Source: an uncultured Bacillota bacterium
GTDB lineage: Bacteria; Bacillota_I; Bacilli_A; RFN20; CAG-449
NCBI GenBank assembly: GCA_905204225.1
Contig: CAJKZK010000006.1
Location: 1-36,022 of the forward strand
Reading direction: 5' to 3'
DNA: 36,022 nucleotides
Shown: one piece after another, positions 25,781 to 33,672 of the stretch
How positions within the stretch are numbered: the stretch's first letter is position 1
Layout of the letters: every line of letters starts with the position of its first letter
Position numbers and translations under genes: made by a program
The notes under the pieces: generated by a model
What the model was told of the DNA's origin: nothing
Databases searched by the model: none
What the model saw: only the letters and a program-made list of their open reading frames with translations

Positions 25781-27085
25781 ATGTACGAAATTGTTAATGT
25801 ATACGCACGTGAAGTTCTTGATTCTCGTGGTAATCCAACTGTCGAAGTAGAAGTTACTCTCGATTGTGGTGTTATGGGTAGAGCTATTGTTCCAAGTGGA
25901 GCTTCTACTGGTGAAAATGAAGCACTCGAACTTCGTGATGGCGATAAAACAAGATTCTTAGGAAAAGGTGTCTTAAAAGCAGTTAAAAATGTTAATGAAG
26001 TAATTGCTCCAGCAGTTGTTGGTATGGATGCTGATAATCAAATTTTAATTGATAAAGTATTACTCGAATTAGATGGTACACCATTTAAATCACATTTAGG
26101 TGCTAATGCAATGTTAGGTGTTTCATTAGCTTGTGCAAGAGCAGCAGCTGAAGCACATGAATTACCTTTATATCAATATTTAGGTGGACCTAATGCAAAA
26201 GTATTACCTACTCCAATGATGAATGTTGTTAATGGTGGTGCTCATGCTGATTCAACAGTTGATTTCCAAGAATTCTTTATTATTCCAGCAGGATTTGCTA
26301 CATTCCATGAAGCTTTAAGAGCTGGTGTAGAAACATTCCATTGCTTAAAGAGTGTTTTAAAATCAAAGGGTTATGAAACAGGTGTTGGTGATGAAGGTGG
26401 ATTTGCTCCAAGTTGTAAACACGGTAATACTGAACCTCTTGAATTAATTATGGAAGCAATTAAAAAAGCAGGATATGTACCTGGTGAACAAATTTTCTTA
26501 GGTATGGATGTTGCTGCAAGTGAATTCTATAATAAAGAAACAAAGAAATATGATTTAGTTAAGAGTGGAGAAGGCTCAAAGACAAGCGAAGAAATGATTG
26601 CTTGGTTCAAACAAATGACTGAAACTTATCCAATTATTACAATTGAAGATGGTTTAGGTGAAGAAGACTGGGAAGGTTGGGCTAAATTAACAGCTGAACT
26701 CGGTGATAAGATTCAATTAGTTGGTGATGATTTATTTGTTACAAATAAAGATTTCTTAAAGAAAGGTATTGTTAACCATGTTGCTAATAGTATCTTAATT
26801 AAAGTTAACCAAATTGGTACTTTAACAGAAACTCTTGATACAATTAGAATGGCTCAAACTAATGGTTACACTACAATGGTTTCTCATAGAAGTGGTGAAA
26901 CGGAAGATACAACAATCGCTGATTTAAGTGTTGCTGTTAATGCTGGACAAATCAAAACTGGTTCTGCTTCAAGAACAGATCGTATGGCTAAATACAATCA
27001 ATTATTAAGAATTGAAGATGAACTTGGTGAATGTGCTGAATTTGAAGGTTTAAGAGCATTCAAAAAATATAGATTTACTAAATAA
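25781..27085 (+). CDS. eno: Enolase
   Basis: Glycolytic enzyme that converts 2-phosphoglycerate to phosphoenolpyruvate; cytosolic, sometimes on the cell surface, Mg2+-dependent. The 434 residues and all motifs are intact: SGASTGENEALELRD, the catalytic Glu205 in VGDEGGFAP, the metal ligands in GMDVAASEF, TIEDGL and VGDDLFVTN, the catalytic base Lys341 in ILIKVNQIGTLTE, and SHRSGETEDT. Codon use near the start (CGT, CTC, TCT, GAA) is more selective than in the neighbours, as expected for a very highly expressed gene. It has its own promoter and terminator, so it is probably monocistronic. Confidence 0.98.
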   Translation: MYEIVNVYAREVLDSRGNPTVEVEVTLDCGVMGRAIVPSGASTGENEALELRDGDKTRFLGKGVLKAVKNVNEVIAPAVVGMDADNQILIDKVLLELDGTPFKSHLGANAMLGVSLACARAAAEAHELPLYQYLGGPNAKVLPTPMMNVVNGGAHADSTVDFQEFFIIPAGFATFHEALRAGVETFHCLKSVLKSKGYETGVGDEGGFAPSCKHGNTEPLELIMEAIKKAGYVPGEQIFLGMDVAASEFYNKETKKYDLVKSGEGSKTSEEMIAWFKQMTETYPIITIEDGLGEEDWEGWAKLTAELGDKIQLVGDDLFVTNKDFLKKGIVNHVANSILIKVNQIGTLTETLDTIRMAQTNGYTTMVSHRSGETEDTTIADLSVAVNAGQIKTGSASRTDRMAKYNQLLRIEDELGECAEFEGLRAFKKYRFTK

Positions 27086-27111
27086 TTTTAATTAATAATT
27101 TATTTGATTAT

Positions 27112-27138
27112 AAAGATGGCTTTATTGCCATCTTTTAT
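27112..27138 (+). terminator. Rho-independent terminator after eno
   Basis: AAAGATGGC (27112-27120), loop TTTATT, GCCATCTTT (27127-27135) followed by T-rich sequence, 26 bases past the stop. Confidence 0.85.
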
Positions 27139-27155
27139 TGTAAAAAAGGAAATTT

Positions 27156-27791
27156 ATGATAAGAGAAGATATAGATTCATTTATAAAAACAATACCTAAT
27201 AATGTAACATTAGTTGCTGCTACTAAATATGTTGATATTGATGATATGTGTTTGCTACTTGAACATGGAATTAATAATTTTGGAGAGAATAGAGTAGATT
27301 CATTTTTATATAAATATGCTCAATTGAAAAATGAAAATATTATATGGCATTTTATCGGTCATTTACAAAGAAATAAATGCAAAGAAGTAATTAATAAAAT
27401 CAATGTTTTGCATTCTTTAGATTCAATTGAATTAGCAAAAATAATTGAAAAAGAAAGAAAAGATATTTTACCTGTATTTGTTGAAGTATCAATTAATTTA
27501 GAAGAAAACAAAAATGGTGTGGATTATAGATTTTTAAAAGATTTTATTTTGAAATTAAAAGAATTTAAAAAAATAAAAGTTATTGGTTTAATGATGATGT
27601 CGAAAAAATATTCTAATCATGAAGAACTTATTAATCAATTTAAAAAATTAAAAGAAATTAGAAATAATTTAGAAAAAGAATTAAATATATCTCTTCCTTC
27701 TTTATCAATGGGAATGAGTAATGATTATATTGAAGCTATTAGCCAAGATGCAAATTATATTAGATTAGGAAGAATATTATTTAATTTATAA
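27156..27791 (+). CDS. YggS/YlmE family PLP homeostasis protein
   Basis: A 211-residue pyridoxal phosphate-binding protein of the YggS/PROSC family, a single TIM barrel that keeps PLP and amino acid pools balanced and has no known enzyme activity. Lys24 in VAATKY is the PLP-binding lysine. FGENRVD, WHFIGHLQRNK and SMGMSNDYIEAI are the family signature, and RLGRILF ends the barrel. In many Firmicutes it sits in the division cluster next to sepF; here it is alone between eno and a hemolysin III gene. AAAGGAAA precedes the ATG. Cytosolic and intact; a terminator follows. Confidence 0.94.
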   Translation: MIREDIDSFIKTIPNNVTLVAATKYVDIDDMCLLLEHGINNFGENRVDSFLYKYAQLKNENIIWHFIGHLQRNKCKEVINKINVLHSLDSIELAKIIEKERKDILPVFVEVSINLEENKNGVDYRFLKDFILKLKEFKKIKVIGLMMMSKKYSNHEELINQFKKLKEIRNNLEKELNISLPSLSMGMSNDYIEAISQDANYIRLGRILFNL

Positions 27792-27815
27792 ATGCCTAAA
27801 ATTAGGCCATTATTG

Positions 27816-27844
27816 ATAACTCTACTTGCTGTAGAGTTATTTTT
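27816..27844 (+). terminator. Rho-independent terminator after the YggS-family gene
   Basis: Perfect 10-bp stem ATAACTCTAC (27816-27825) / GTAGAGTTAT (27831-27840), loop TTGCT, then TTTT. A smaller palindrome GCCTAA-AA-TTAGGC lies just upstream (27794-27807). Confidence 0.88.
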
Positions 27845-27944
27845 ATTAATAGTAGAATAATAAAAAATATAATAGATATTTTATTTTAATTGTAGGGTGT
27901 AATTTTATATTTACTTATATATGATGTTTTTAGAGGTGAACATT

Positions 27945-28616
27945 ATGAGTTATGAAGAAGTTAATAAAATTACATTACCAAAATATTCTAATAAAGAAGA
28001 AGAAGTGAATTGGATTTCACATGCAATAGGTGCAATTATTGGATTAATAATATTTTTTATTTGTTTTGGTTTAGCACTTAAATATAATAAAGCAAATTAT
28101 AGTATGGTAGGTATTGTTATATATGGGATATCAATGATGACACTTTATTCTATGTCTGCTCTTTATCATGTTTCAAAAGAAAATACTAGAAAAAAAAGAG
28201 TAAGGAGAATTGCTGATCATTGTACAATTTTTATCTTAATAGCGGGTACTTATACTCCTGTATGTTTAATGGGTGAAATTAATATATATAAGATTATTTT
28301 ATTATTAATTGAATGGTTTTTTGCTCTTATTGGAATAAGTATTAATGCTTACAATTTTAATAAATTATGGGTAAGAATAGTTTCTATGATTTTATACTTA
28401 GTTTTAGGTTGGGCTATTATATTTTTTCCAAGTATATATAATAATTTACCATTTAATTCTTTTATTTTTATTTTATGTGGTGGTATTGCTTATACAATAG
28501 GTTCTATTTTATATGGAATAGGACATAATGTTAAATGGTTTCATTCTGTTTTTCATTTCTTTTGTTTGTTAGGCACAATTCTTCAAGCTATAGGAATTAT
28601 AATTATTATTATGTAA
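27945..28616 (+). CDS. Hemolysin III family (PAQR/YqfA-like) membrane protein
   Basis: A 223-residue, seven-helix membrane protein of the hemolysin III/PAQR family. Conserved metal-site motifs are present: SHAIGA, SALYHVS, RIADHCTIFILIAGTYTP and the C-terminal WFHSVFH. Despite the name most members are not proven toxins; the fold suggests a membrane hydrolase or a role in membrane homeostasis. The ATG at 27945 is preferred over an upstream in-frame ATG (27921) because AGAGGTG (27932-27938) sits six bases before it. A TATAAT at 27868-27873 could be its -10. Single gene between two other monocistronic units. Confidence 0.93.
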   Translation: MSYEEVNKITLPKYSNKEEEVNWISHAIGAIIGLIIFFICFGLALKYNKANYSMVGIVIYGISMMTLYSMSALYHVSKENTRKKRVRRIADHCTIFILIAGTYTPVCLMGEINIYKIILLLIEWFFALIGISINAYNFNKLWVRIVSMILYLVLGWAIIFFPSIYNNLPFNSFIFILCGGIAYTIGSILYGIGHNVKWFHSVFHFFCLLGTILQAIGIIIIIM

Positions 28617-28632
28617 TTATTTGATTTTGTCA

Positions 28633-28654
28633 TATAATAAAGATATTAAAGGAG
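28633..28654 (+). promoter_or_regulatory. -10 box and ribosome binding site of the choloylglycine hydrolase gene
   Basis: TATAAT (28633-28638) and AAAGGAG (28648-28654) lie in the 45-base gap before the ATG at 28662. The -35 is unclear and would fall in the end of the preceding gene. Confidence 0.45.
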
Positions 28655-28661
28655 ATTTATT

Positions 28662-29627
28662 ATGTGTACTGCGTTAACTTATAAAAGTTATTTTGGAAGA
28701 ACTTTAGATTATGAATTTTCTTATGGTGAAGAAATATGTATTACTCCAAGAAATTATAATTTCAATTTTAGATATTTAAAAAATAATCCTAATCATTTTG
28801 CTCTTATTGGAATGGCACATATTGAAGATGGTTACCCTTTATATTATGATGCCTTTAATGAAAAAGGATTAGCAATTGCAGGTTTAAATTTTGTTAATAA
28901 TGCATGTTATTTTGATAAACAAAACAATAAGATTAATGTAGCTCAGTTTGAATTAATTCCATATTTATTAAGCAATTATTCAACAATTAAAGAAGTCAAA
29001 GAAATTTTAAAAAATATTAATATTACTAATCTTCCTTTTAATGATAAATTACCTTGTTCACCTTTGCATTGGTTAGTTAGTGATAAATATGAAAGTATTG
29101 TTATTGAGCAAACTAATGATGGGTTACATGTTTATGATAATAAAATAGGAGTGTTAACTAATAATCCTCCTTTTAAAGAACAATTATTTAATTTAAATAA
29201 TTATCGTCATTTATCTAGTAAAGAAAAAGAAAATACATTTATTCCTAATGTTGAATTAAATACATATAGTCGTGGTTTAGGAGGAATAGGGCTACCTGGA
29301 GATTTATCTTCTATGTCAAGATTTGTTAGAGTAAGTTTTGTTAAAGCTCATTCTATTTCAAAAGATAATGAAGAAAGTAATGTTTCTCAATTTTTTCATA
29401 TTCTAAATTCAGTTGATCAACAAAGAGGATGTTGTGAACTTGAAAATGGTAAATATGAAATAACAATATATTCTTCATGTTGTTCTTTAGACAAAGGTTT
29501 GTATTATTATAATGCTTATGATAATCATCAAATTAATGTGGTTAACATGTTTAAAGAAAATTTAGATTCTAATAATTTAATTAGATATCCATTACTTGAT
29601 AAAGAAAACTTTAATTATCAAAATTAA
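28662..29627 (+). CDS. Choloylglycine hydrolase family (bile salt hydrolase / penicillin V acylase)
   Basis: A 321-residue Ntn-hydrolase. Met1 is followed directly by Cys2, the nucleophile after Met removal, with no signal peptide, so it is cytosolic. FGRTLDYEFSYGE gives the conserved Arg13 and Asp16; TNNPPFKEQLFNLNNY (from 166) gives the Asn region; GLPGDLSSMSRFVRVSF carries Arg220. Family members deconjugate glycine- or taurine-linked bile acids or cleave penicillin V and acyl-homoserine lactones. In typical bile salt hydrolases the Arg and Asp are at 18 and 21; here the first loop is about five residues shorter, so substrate choice cannot be read safely. It points to life in an animal gut. 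Confidence 0.93.
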   Translation: MCTALTYKSYFGRTLDYEFSYGEEICITPRNYNFNFRYLKNNPNHFALIGMAHIEDGYPLYYDAFNEKGLAIAGLNFVNNACYFDKQNNKINVAQFELIPYLLSNYSTIKEVKEILKNINITNLPFNDKLPCSPLHWLVSDKYESIVIEQTNDGLHVYDNKIGVLTNNPPFKEQLFNLNNYRHLSSKEKENTFIPNVELNTYSRGLGGIGLPGDLSSMSRFVRVSFVKAHSISKDNEESNVSQFFHILNSVDQQRGCCELENGKYEITIYSSCCSLDKGLYYYNAYDNHQINVVNMFKENLDSNNLIRYPLLDKENFNYQN

Positions 29628-29711
29628 TTATGAAAAAAATGTAAATTATATATTCTTTTGACAGTAATTAATAAAGAAATTATAATTAATAATGCTTGTG
29701 AGGAATTTAAA

Positions 29712-30296
29712 ATGGAACATAATTGTAAATTAGGATCAATTGAAGTAATCTGTGGACCAATGTTTGCAGGTAAATCAGAAGAAATAATACGAAGAGTAAA
29801 AAGAATTGAATATGCAAAAAAGAAAGTTTTATGTTTTAAACCTTCAATAGATAATAGATATTCAAAAGATGAAATTGTTTCTCATAATCAAAATAAGAAA
29901 AAATCATTTGTAATTACCAATTCTAGCGAAATATATAATTATATAAAAGAAGATACATATGCAGTTGTAATAGATGAAGTTCAATTCTTAGATAATAATA
30001 TTGTTAAAGTATGTGAACAATTAGCTAATGATGGAATAAGAGTAATTGTAGGTGGCTTAGATATGGATTTTAGAGGAGAGCCATTCCCAATTATTGCAGA
30101 ATTATTATCAAGAGCAGAAGATGTTACTAAATTAAACGCAATATGTGTTAAATGTGGAGAAAATGCGACAAGAACTCAAAGAATTATTAATGGAATACCA
30201 GCTTTCTTTGAAGATCCAATTGTTATAATTGGGGCAAAAGAAGCTTATGAACCTCGTTGCAGAAAATGTCATGAAGTTCCTCATAAAAATAAATAA
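29712..30296 (+). CDS. tdk: Thymidine kinase
   Basis: Type II thymidine kinase, which phosphorylates thymidine with ATP in the nucleotide salvage pathway; cytosolic tetramer. With the ATG at 29712 it has 194 residues, normal length. The P-loop GPMFAGKS is at 15-22, VIDEVQF marks the Walker B region, GLDMDFRGEPF the lasso region, and two Cys pairs (CVKCG and CRKCH) bind structural zinc. A TTG at 29658 would add 18 residues absent from the family; GTGAGGA just before 29712 supports the later start. In Bacillus tdk lies close to prfA; here three opposite-strand genes intervene. Confidence 0.95.
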   Translation: MEHNCKLGSIEVICGPMFAGKSEEIIRRVKRIEYAKKKVLCFKPSIDNRYSKDEIVSHNQNKKKSFVITNSSEIYNYIKEDTYAVVIDEVQFLDNNIVKVCEQLANDGIRVIVGGLDMDFRGEPFPIIAELLSRAEDVTKLNAICVKCGENATRTQRIINGIPAFFEDPIVIIGAKEAYEPRCRKCHEVPHKNK

Positions 30297-30300
30297 AAGA

Positions 30301-30332
30301 AAAGAACCAATTAAGTTCGATTGGTTCTTTTT
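30301..30332. terminator. Bidirectional terminator between tdk and hpt
   Basis: AAAGAACCAAT (30301-30311) and ATTGGTTCTTT (30320-30330) form a perfect 11-bp stem with an 8-base loop. T-runs on both strands serve the convergent genes tdk and hpt; the hpt stop codon abuts the stem. Confidence 0.88.
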
Positions 30333-30882
30333 AATTATTCATTTTATCAATTTCTTCAATTTGTTCTTTAGTAGGAATAAATATTTCTTTTTCATTTCTG
30401 AAAAATTCATCATAATCTAAGCCATATCCTACTATAAAGGCATCTCCAATTTCTTTACCAACATAATCAACAGGTACATCAACTTTTCTTTTACATTTTT
30501 TATCTAAAAGAACACAAATAGATATATCTTTTGGATAATAATTATTTTTTAAATATTCTTTAAACCATTCAAGAGTGACGCCTGTATCAATAATATCTTC
30601 AACAATAACAACATCTCTACCAGTTAAGTCAGTATCAATATCTTTTTTTAATTTAATGACACCAGTAGATTCTTTTCCCATATACGAAGAAATAGTTACA
30701 TAATCAGTTAAAATTGGGCATTTGATTTCTCTAATTAAGTCCATCATAAAAGGTAAAGCACCTTTCATAACACCAATAAATACAGGAGGTAAAACATTAT
30801 CTTTATACCTTTCTGTAAGTTCATGACCAATTCTTTGACAAATTTCATGAAGTTCTTTTTCACTAACAACGATATCTTTCAT
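30331..30882 (-). CDS. hpt: Hypoxanthine phosphoribosyltransferase
   Basis: Purine salvage enzyme that joins hypoxanthine or guanine to PRPP, giving IMP or GMP. The 183 residues are normal. The PRPP loop reads VVIVEDIIDTGVT (91-103); SSYMGKESTG is the flexible catalytic loop; VGKEIGDAFIVGYGLDY is the base-binding region. The best ribosome site, AAGGAG, lies about 13 bases before the ATG, longer than usual, and no better start is visible. It is 77 bases downstream of the DUF3810 gene on the same strand with a weak terminator between. In many Firmicutes hpt lies between tilS and ftsH instead. Confidence 0.96.
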   Translation of the reverse strand: MKDIVVSEKELHEICQRIGHELTERYKDNVLPPVFIGVMKGALPFMMDLIREIKCPILTDYVTISSYMGKESTGVIKLKKDIDTDLTGRDVVIVEDIIDTGVTLEWFKEYLKNNYYPKDISICVLLDKKCKRKVDVPVDYVGKEIGDAFIVGYGLDYDEFFRNEKEIFIPTKEQIEEIDKMNN

Positions 30883-30941
30883 AATTTAAATGTTTCTCCT
30901 TAAAAATAAGAACAAATTAAGTATAACTTTATTTTGAACTT

Positions 30942-30961
30942 AAAAAAAGCAATAAAGCTTT
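30942..30961 (-). terminator. Weak terminator overlapping the end of the DUF3810 gene
   Basis: On the - strand AAAGC, six-base loop, GCTTT (plus 30957-30961 and 30946-30950) followed by a T-run. The stem is only five pairs and overlaps the stop codon, so it may be leaky and allow read-through into hpt. Confidence 0.4.
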
Positions 30962-32114
30962 ATTTATTATTTTTCTTCTCATTAAATAAATAAAAGAATA
31001 ATTTTGCGTAAGTAGAATGATTTTTAATGACATATATTGGTTGATTGTTATCATCTTTTTTTCCTGAATCTTCACCTTTAGAATTATCTTGATAATCATT
31101 AACACCATTCTTATTACCATTTAATTTTAAAAATAAATCATTAAAGAAAGTCCCAACTTTACTTAATAAATCATGTTCGTTCCAAAATTTATTTAAAGTA
31201 CTATATTCTTTTATAATGTTTTTGTCTAATCGATTAAATTGTTTAACATATTTATCATAATTTGTTTGGGCATATATTCTTAATAATGAAGAAAAATTGT
31301 GATAATAGCTTGAATATCTTAAATATTCGTTATCACTACTTAATGTTATGTACATTGCAAGCAAATTAGCATCATTTTCTCTAAAAATTCCTTTAGAATG
31401 TGCCATTTCGTGTGCCATAGTATGAGGTAATTCGACAGCAGAAATATTTTTATTGATATTTGCTTCTCCAGTAGGAGCGAAAAAGACTCCTGTTATGTGT
31501 AATTCAGTAAAAATAGATGAAAAAGTTAATTTCTTTACATTAGGTGTAAATGAAGAATAATAATTAGAATCTAATTTTTTATATTCATTGATTAAAATAT
31601 TATTTAATTCTTCAAATGTATAAGGTGAAATAATAGTCCCATCATCATTTCTATCAAAATGAGTAGATATTTCATTATAGTCTTTTAAAAAGTAATCAAA
31701 AGTTTGGTCAATAAATTCATCATTAACTTCTTGATCATATTGAGGAACATATAAACTTTTTTTACCATAAGAAATAGATGCAGTTGCAACATAAATATTT
31801 GTTACTATGAATGTTATAATTAATAAAGATAAAAAAGTATTAAAAGATTTATAAAATTGTTTTTTACATAATTTAATAATAATTTTAACGATAAAATATA
31901 TAGCTAAAATAATTAAAATTATAAATATCCATTCATATAAACTAAAAGGAATAATAGATGTTATTTTTGAAATAAAAGAAATATATTTAGTAGAAATATT
32001 ATTTGTGTACCATTCAGCATAATCAACATTATTTTTTATAACATATAAAAAAATAAATATAGAAATTAATAAAATAATAATAATAAATTTGATAATTAAA
32101 TTTTTCTTTTTCAT
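30960..32114 (-). CDS. DUF3810 membrane protein with an HExxH metalloprotease-like motif
   Basis: A 384-residue membrane protein matching DUF3810. Three hydrophobic helices (about 7-27, 60-80 and 92-112) are followed by a soluble domain of about 270 residues, probably outside the cell. It contains TELHITGVFFAPTGEANIN and MAHEMAHSKGIFRENDAN, with H235-E236-x-x-H239 and Glu246 as a possible third zinc ligand. This is the gluzincin-like pattern, although no proteolytic activity is established for the family that I know of. The C-terminal tail (about 335-360) is rich in Asn, Asp, Lys and Gly. It lies between a ferredoxin gene and hpt on the same strand. A surface peptidase is a reasonable inference, not a fact. 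Confidence 0.85.
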   Translation of the reverse strand: MKKKNLIIKFIIIILLISIFIFLYVIKNNVDYAEWYTNNISTKYISFISKITSIIPFSLYEWIFIILIILAIYFIVKIIIKLCKKQFYKSFNTFLSLLIITFIVTNIYVATASISYGKKSLYVPQYDQEVNDEFIDQTFDYFLKDYNEISTHFDRNDDGTIISPYTFEELNNILINEYKKLDSNYYSSFTPNVKKLTFSSIFTELHITGVFFAPTGEANINKNISAVELPHTMAHEMAHSKGIFRENDANLLAMYITLSSDNEYLRYSSYYHNFSSLLRIYAQTNYDKYVKQFNRLDKNIIKEYSTLNKFWNEHDLLSKVGTFFNDLFLKLNGNKNGVNDYQDNSKGEDSGKKDDNNQPIYVIKNHSTYAKLFFYLFNEKKNNK

Positions 32115-32140
32115 ATTAATAGAATAACTAATTTTAGATA

Positions 32141-32165
32141 AAATAAAAAGACCTTTGCAGGTCTT
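32141..32165 (-). terminator. Rho-independent terminator after the ferredoxin gene
   Basis: On the - strand AAGACCT, GCAA loop, AGGTCTT (plus 32159-32165 and 32148-32154) followed by TTTTTATTT. It separates the ferredoxin from the DUF3810 gene. Confidence 0.82.
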
Positions 32166-32184
32166 AATATCGCTTTAATAAAAA

Positions 32185-32376
32185 TTATTCAACTTCAATT
32201 GCTTGAACTGGACAATTTGCAGCTGCTTCTTCAACAGAAGGAACTAAATCTTCAGGGATATCACCTAAAACATTTTCAGCAGTTCCGTTTGGACCAAAAG
32301 CAAATACTGCATCACAAGTACCAACACATAAGCCACATCCGATGCAATTTTCATTGACTTTACATTTCTTTGCCAT
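32185..32376 (-). CDS. Single-cluster [4Fe-4S] ferredoxin
   Basis: A 63-residue acidic electron carrier. CIGCGLCVGTC supplies Cys11, Cys14 and Cys17, and Cys55 in NCPVQAIEVE supplies the fourth ligand. Cys21 is extra: in two-cluster ferredoxins this position feeds a second cluster, but the second CxxCxxC set is missing, so only one cluster is expected, as in Bacillus-type ferredoxins. The start is supported by a very strong GAGGAGG site seven bases upstream. With its own promoter and terminator it looks like a well expressed single gene. The partner enzyme is not in the window. Confidence 0.95.
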   Translation of the reverse strand: MAKKCKVNENCIGCGLCVGTCDAVFAFGPNGTAENVLGDIPEDLVPSVEEAAANCPVQAIEVE

Positions 32377-32402
32377 TGTAAGACCTCCTCGTGTACAAAA
32401 GT

Positions 32403-32431
32403 ATTATAGACTATTTAATTAATTTGATAAA
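32403..32431 (-). promoter_or_regulatory. Ferredoxin promoter
   Basis: On the - strand TATAAT (plus 32403-32408) with TTTATC 17 bases upstream (plus 32426-32431), leading to the ribosome site and the ATG at 32376. The -10 is perfect, the -35 weak. Confidence 0.5.
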
Positions 32432-32527
32432 GTATTTTTGTATAAGAAATAGTATAAATTAGTTATATATACCTAACTATAAATTAATATTTTTATTCTA
32501 ATTTTTCATATTTAAATTCATAATCTA

Positions 32528-32556
32528 TTTAAAATATAAATAAAGTTTGTTATGAT
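32528..32556 (+). promoter_or_regulatory. prfA operon promoter with extended -10
   Basis: TTTAAA (32528-32533), a 17-base spacer ending TGT, and TATGAT (32551-32556) give an extended -10 promoter 25 bases before the prfA ATG. It probably drives prfA, prmC and the genes after them. Confidence 0.6.
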
Positions 32557-32580
32557 TATTTAGGTTAAAAGGTGATTAGA

Positions 32581-33672
32581 ATGCAACAAGATAAGATGAT
32601 TGAAAGATTAGATACTATGGAGAAAAGATTAAAAGAAATTGATGATCTTTTATGTACAGATGAAATAGTTTCTAATGTAGCAAAAATGACAGAATTAAAT
32701 AAAGAAAGAGCAACTTTGGAAGAACCAGTAGAAAGATATATTGAATATAAAAAAATGTTATCAGATATTGAAGATTCTAAAATAATGGAAAGTGATGAAG
32801 ATCCTGAAATTGCCGCTTTTGCTAAAGAAAATATTAAAGAATTATTAGAAAAAAGTGAAAATCTATATAATGAGATTAAATTAATGCTTGTTCCAAAAGA
32901 TCCTAATGATAGTAAAAATATCATTTGTGAAATTAGGGGTGCAGCAGGTGGAGACGAAGCTAATATTTTTGCTGGTGATTTATTTAGAATGTATACTCGC
33001 TATGCTGAACAAAAAGGATGGAAAATACAAGTGTTAGATTCTAATGAATCAGAAATGGGCGGATTTGCTTCAATTTCTTTTATGATTAAAGGTGAAGGAG
33101 TTTATTCTCGTTTAAAATTTGAATCAGGTGCACATAGAGTTCAAAGAGTTCCAAAGACAGAAGCAAGTGGAAGAATTCATACTTCTACTGCGACAGTATT
33201 AGTTATGCCAGAAACCCAAGAAGTTGAAGTGCATATTAATCCTAATGATTTACAAATTGATACTTATCGTTCTTCTGGAGCAGGTGGACAAAATGTTAAT
33301 AAAACAGAATCGGCAGTAAGAATTACTCATATTCCTACTGGTATTGTTGTTGCATGTCAAGTAGAAAGATCTCAACTTCAAAATAGAGAAATTGCTATGA
33401 ATTTATTAAGAGCAAGAGTTTATGCTGCTGCTCAAGCTGAACAAAATGAAAAAATTGATTCAGAAAGAAGATTAAAAGTTGGAACTGGTGAAAGATCAGA
33501 AAAGATCAGAACATATAATTATCCTCAAAATAGAGTAACAGATCATCGTATAGGATTTACAATTCAAAAACTTGATCGTGTTATGGAAGGTGAGCTTGAT
33601 GAAATTCTTGATGCTTTAATTAACGCTGATCAACAAGATAAATTAGCTGCTGAAAACAAAAATAATGAATAG
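32581..33672 (+). CDS. prfA: Peptide chain release factor 1
   Basis: Recognises UAA and UAG in the ribosomal A site and triggers peptide release. It has 363 residues from the ATG at 32581; a GTG at 32572 overlaps the AGGTG ribosome site and is rejected. The stop-codon tripeptide is PKT (191-193), the PxT form specific to RF1 (RF2 has SPF). The catalytic GGQ is at 235-237 in SGAGGQNVNKTESAVR. The following gene prmC, overlapping by eight bases, encodes the enzyme that methylates this glutamine. Because TGA is used as a stop here, an RF2 gene is expected elsewhere in the genome. Confidence 0.97.
   Translation: MQQDKMIERLDTMEKRLKEIDDLLCTDEIVSNVAKMTELNKERATLEEPVERYIEYKKMLSDIEDSKIMESDEDPEIAAFAKENIKELLEKSENLYNEIKLMLVPKDPNDSKNIICEIRGAAGGDEANIFAGDLFRMYTRYAEQKGWKIQVLDSNESEMGGFASISFMIKGEGVYSRLKFESGAHRVQRVPKTEASGRIHTSTATVLVMPETQEVEVHINPNDLQIDTYRSSGAGGQNVNKTESAVRITHIPTGIVVACQVERSQLQNREIAMNLLRARVYAAAQAEQNEKIDSERRLKVGTGERSEKIRTYNYPQNRVTDHRIGFTIQKLDRVMEGELDEILDALINADQQDKLAAENKNNE

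Noticed and set aside
29658..29711. N-terminal extension of thymidine kinase from a TTG codon
   Set aside because: The extra 18 residues are not part of the family and a ribosome site GTGAGGA directly precedes the internal ATG.
30929..31120. 63-codon - strand frame overlapping the end of the DUF3810 gene
   Set aside because: It lies in another frame of the same strand over a clear gene and has low-complexity composition with no initiation signal.
32565..32924. 119-codon open frame on the - strand over the start of prfA
   Set aside because: It is antisense to release factor 1, Ser/Leu/Ile-rich, with no ribosome site; a shadow of the real gene.
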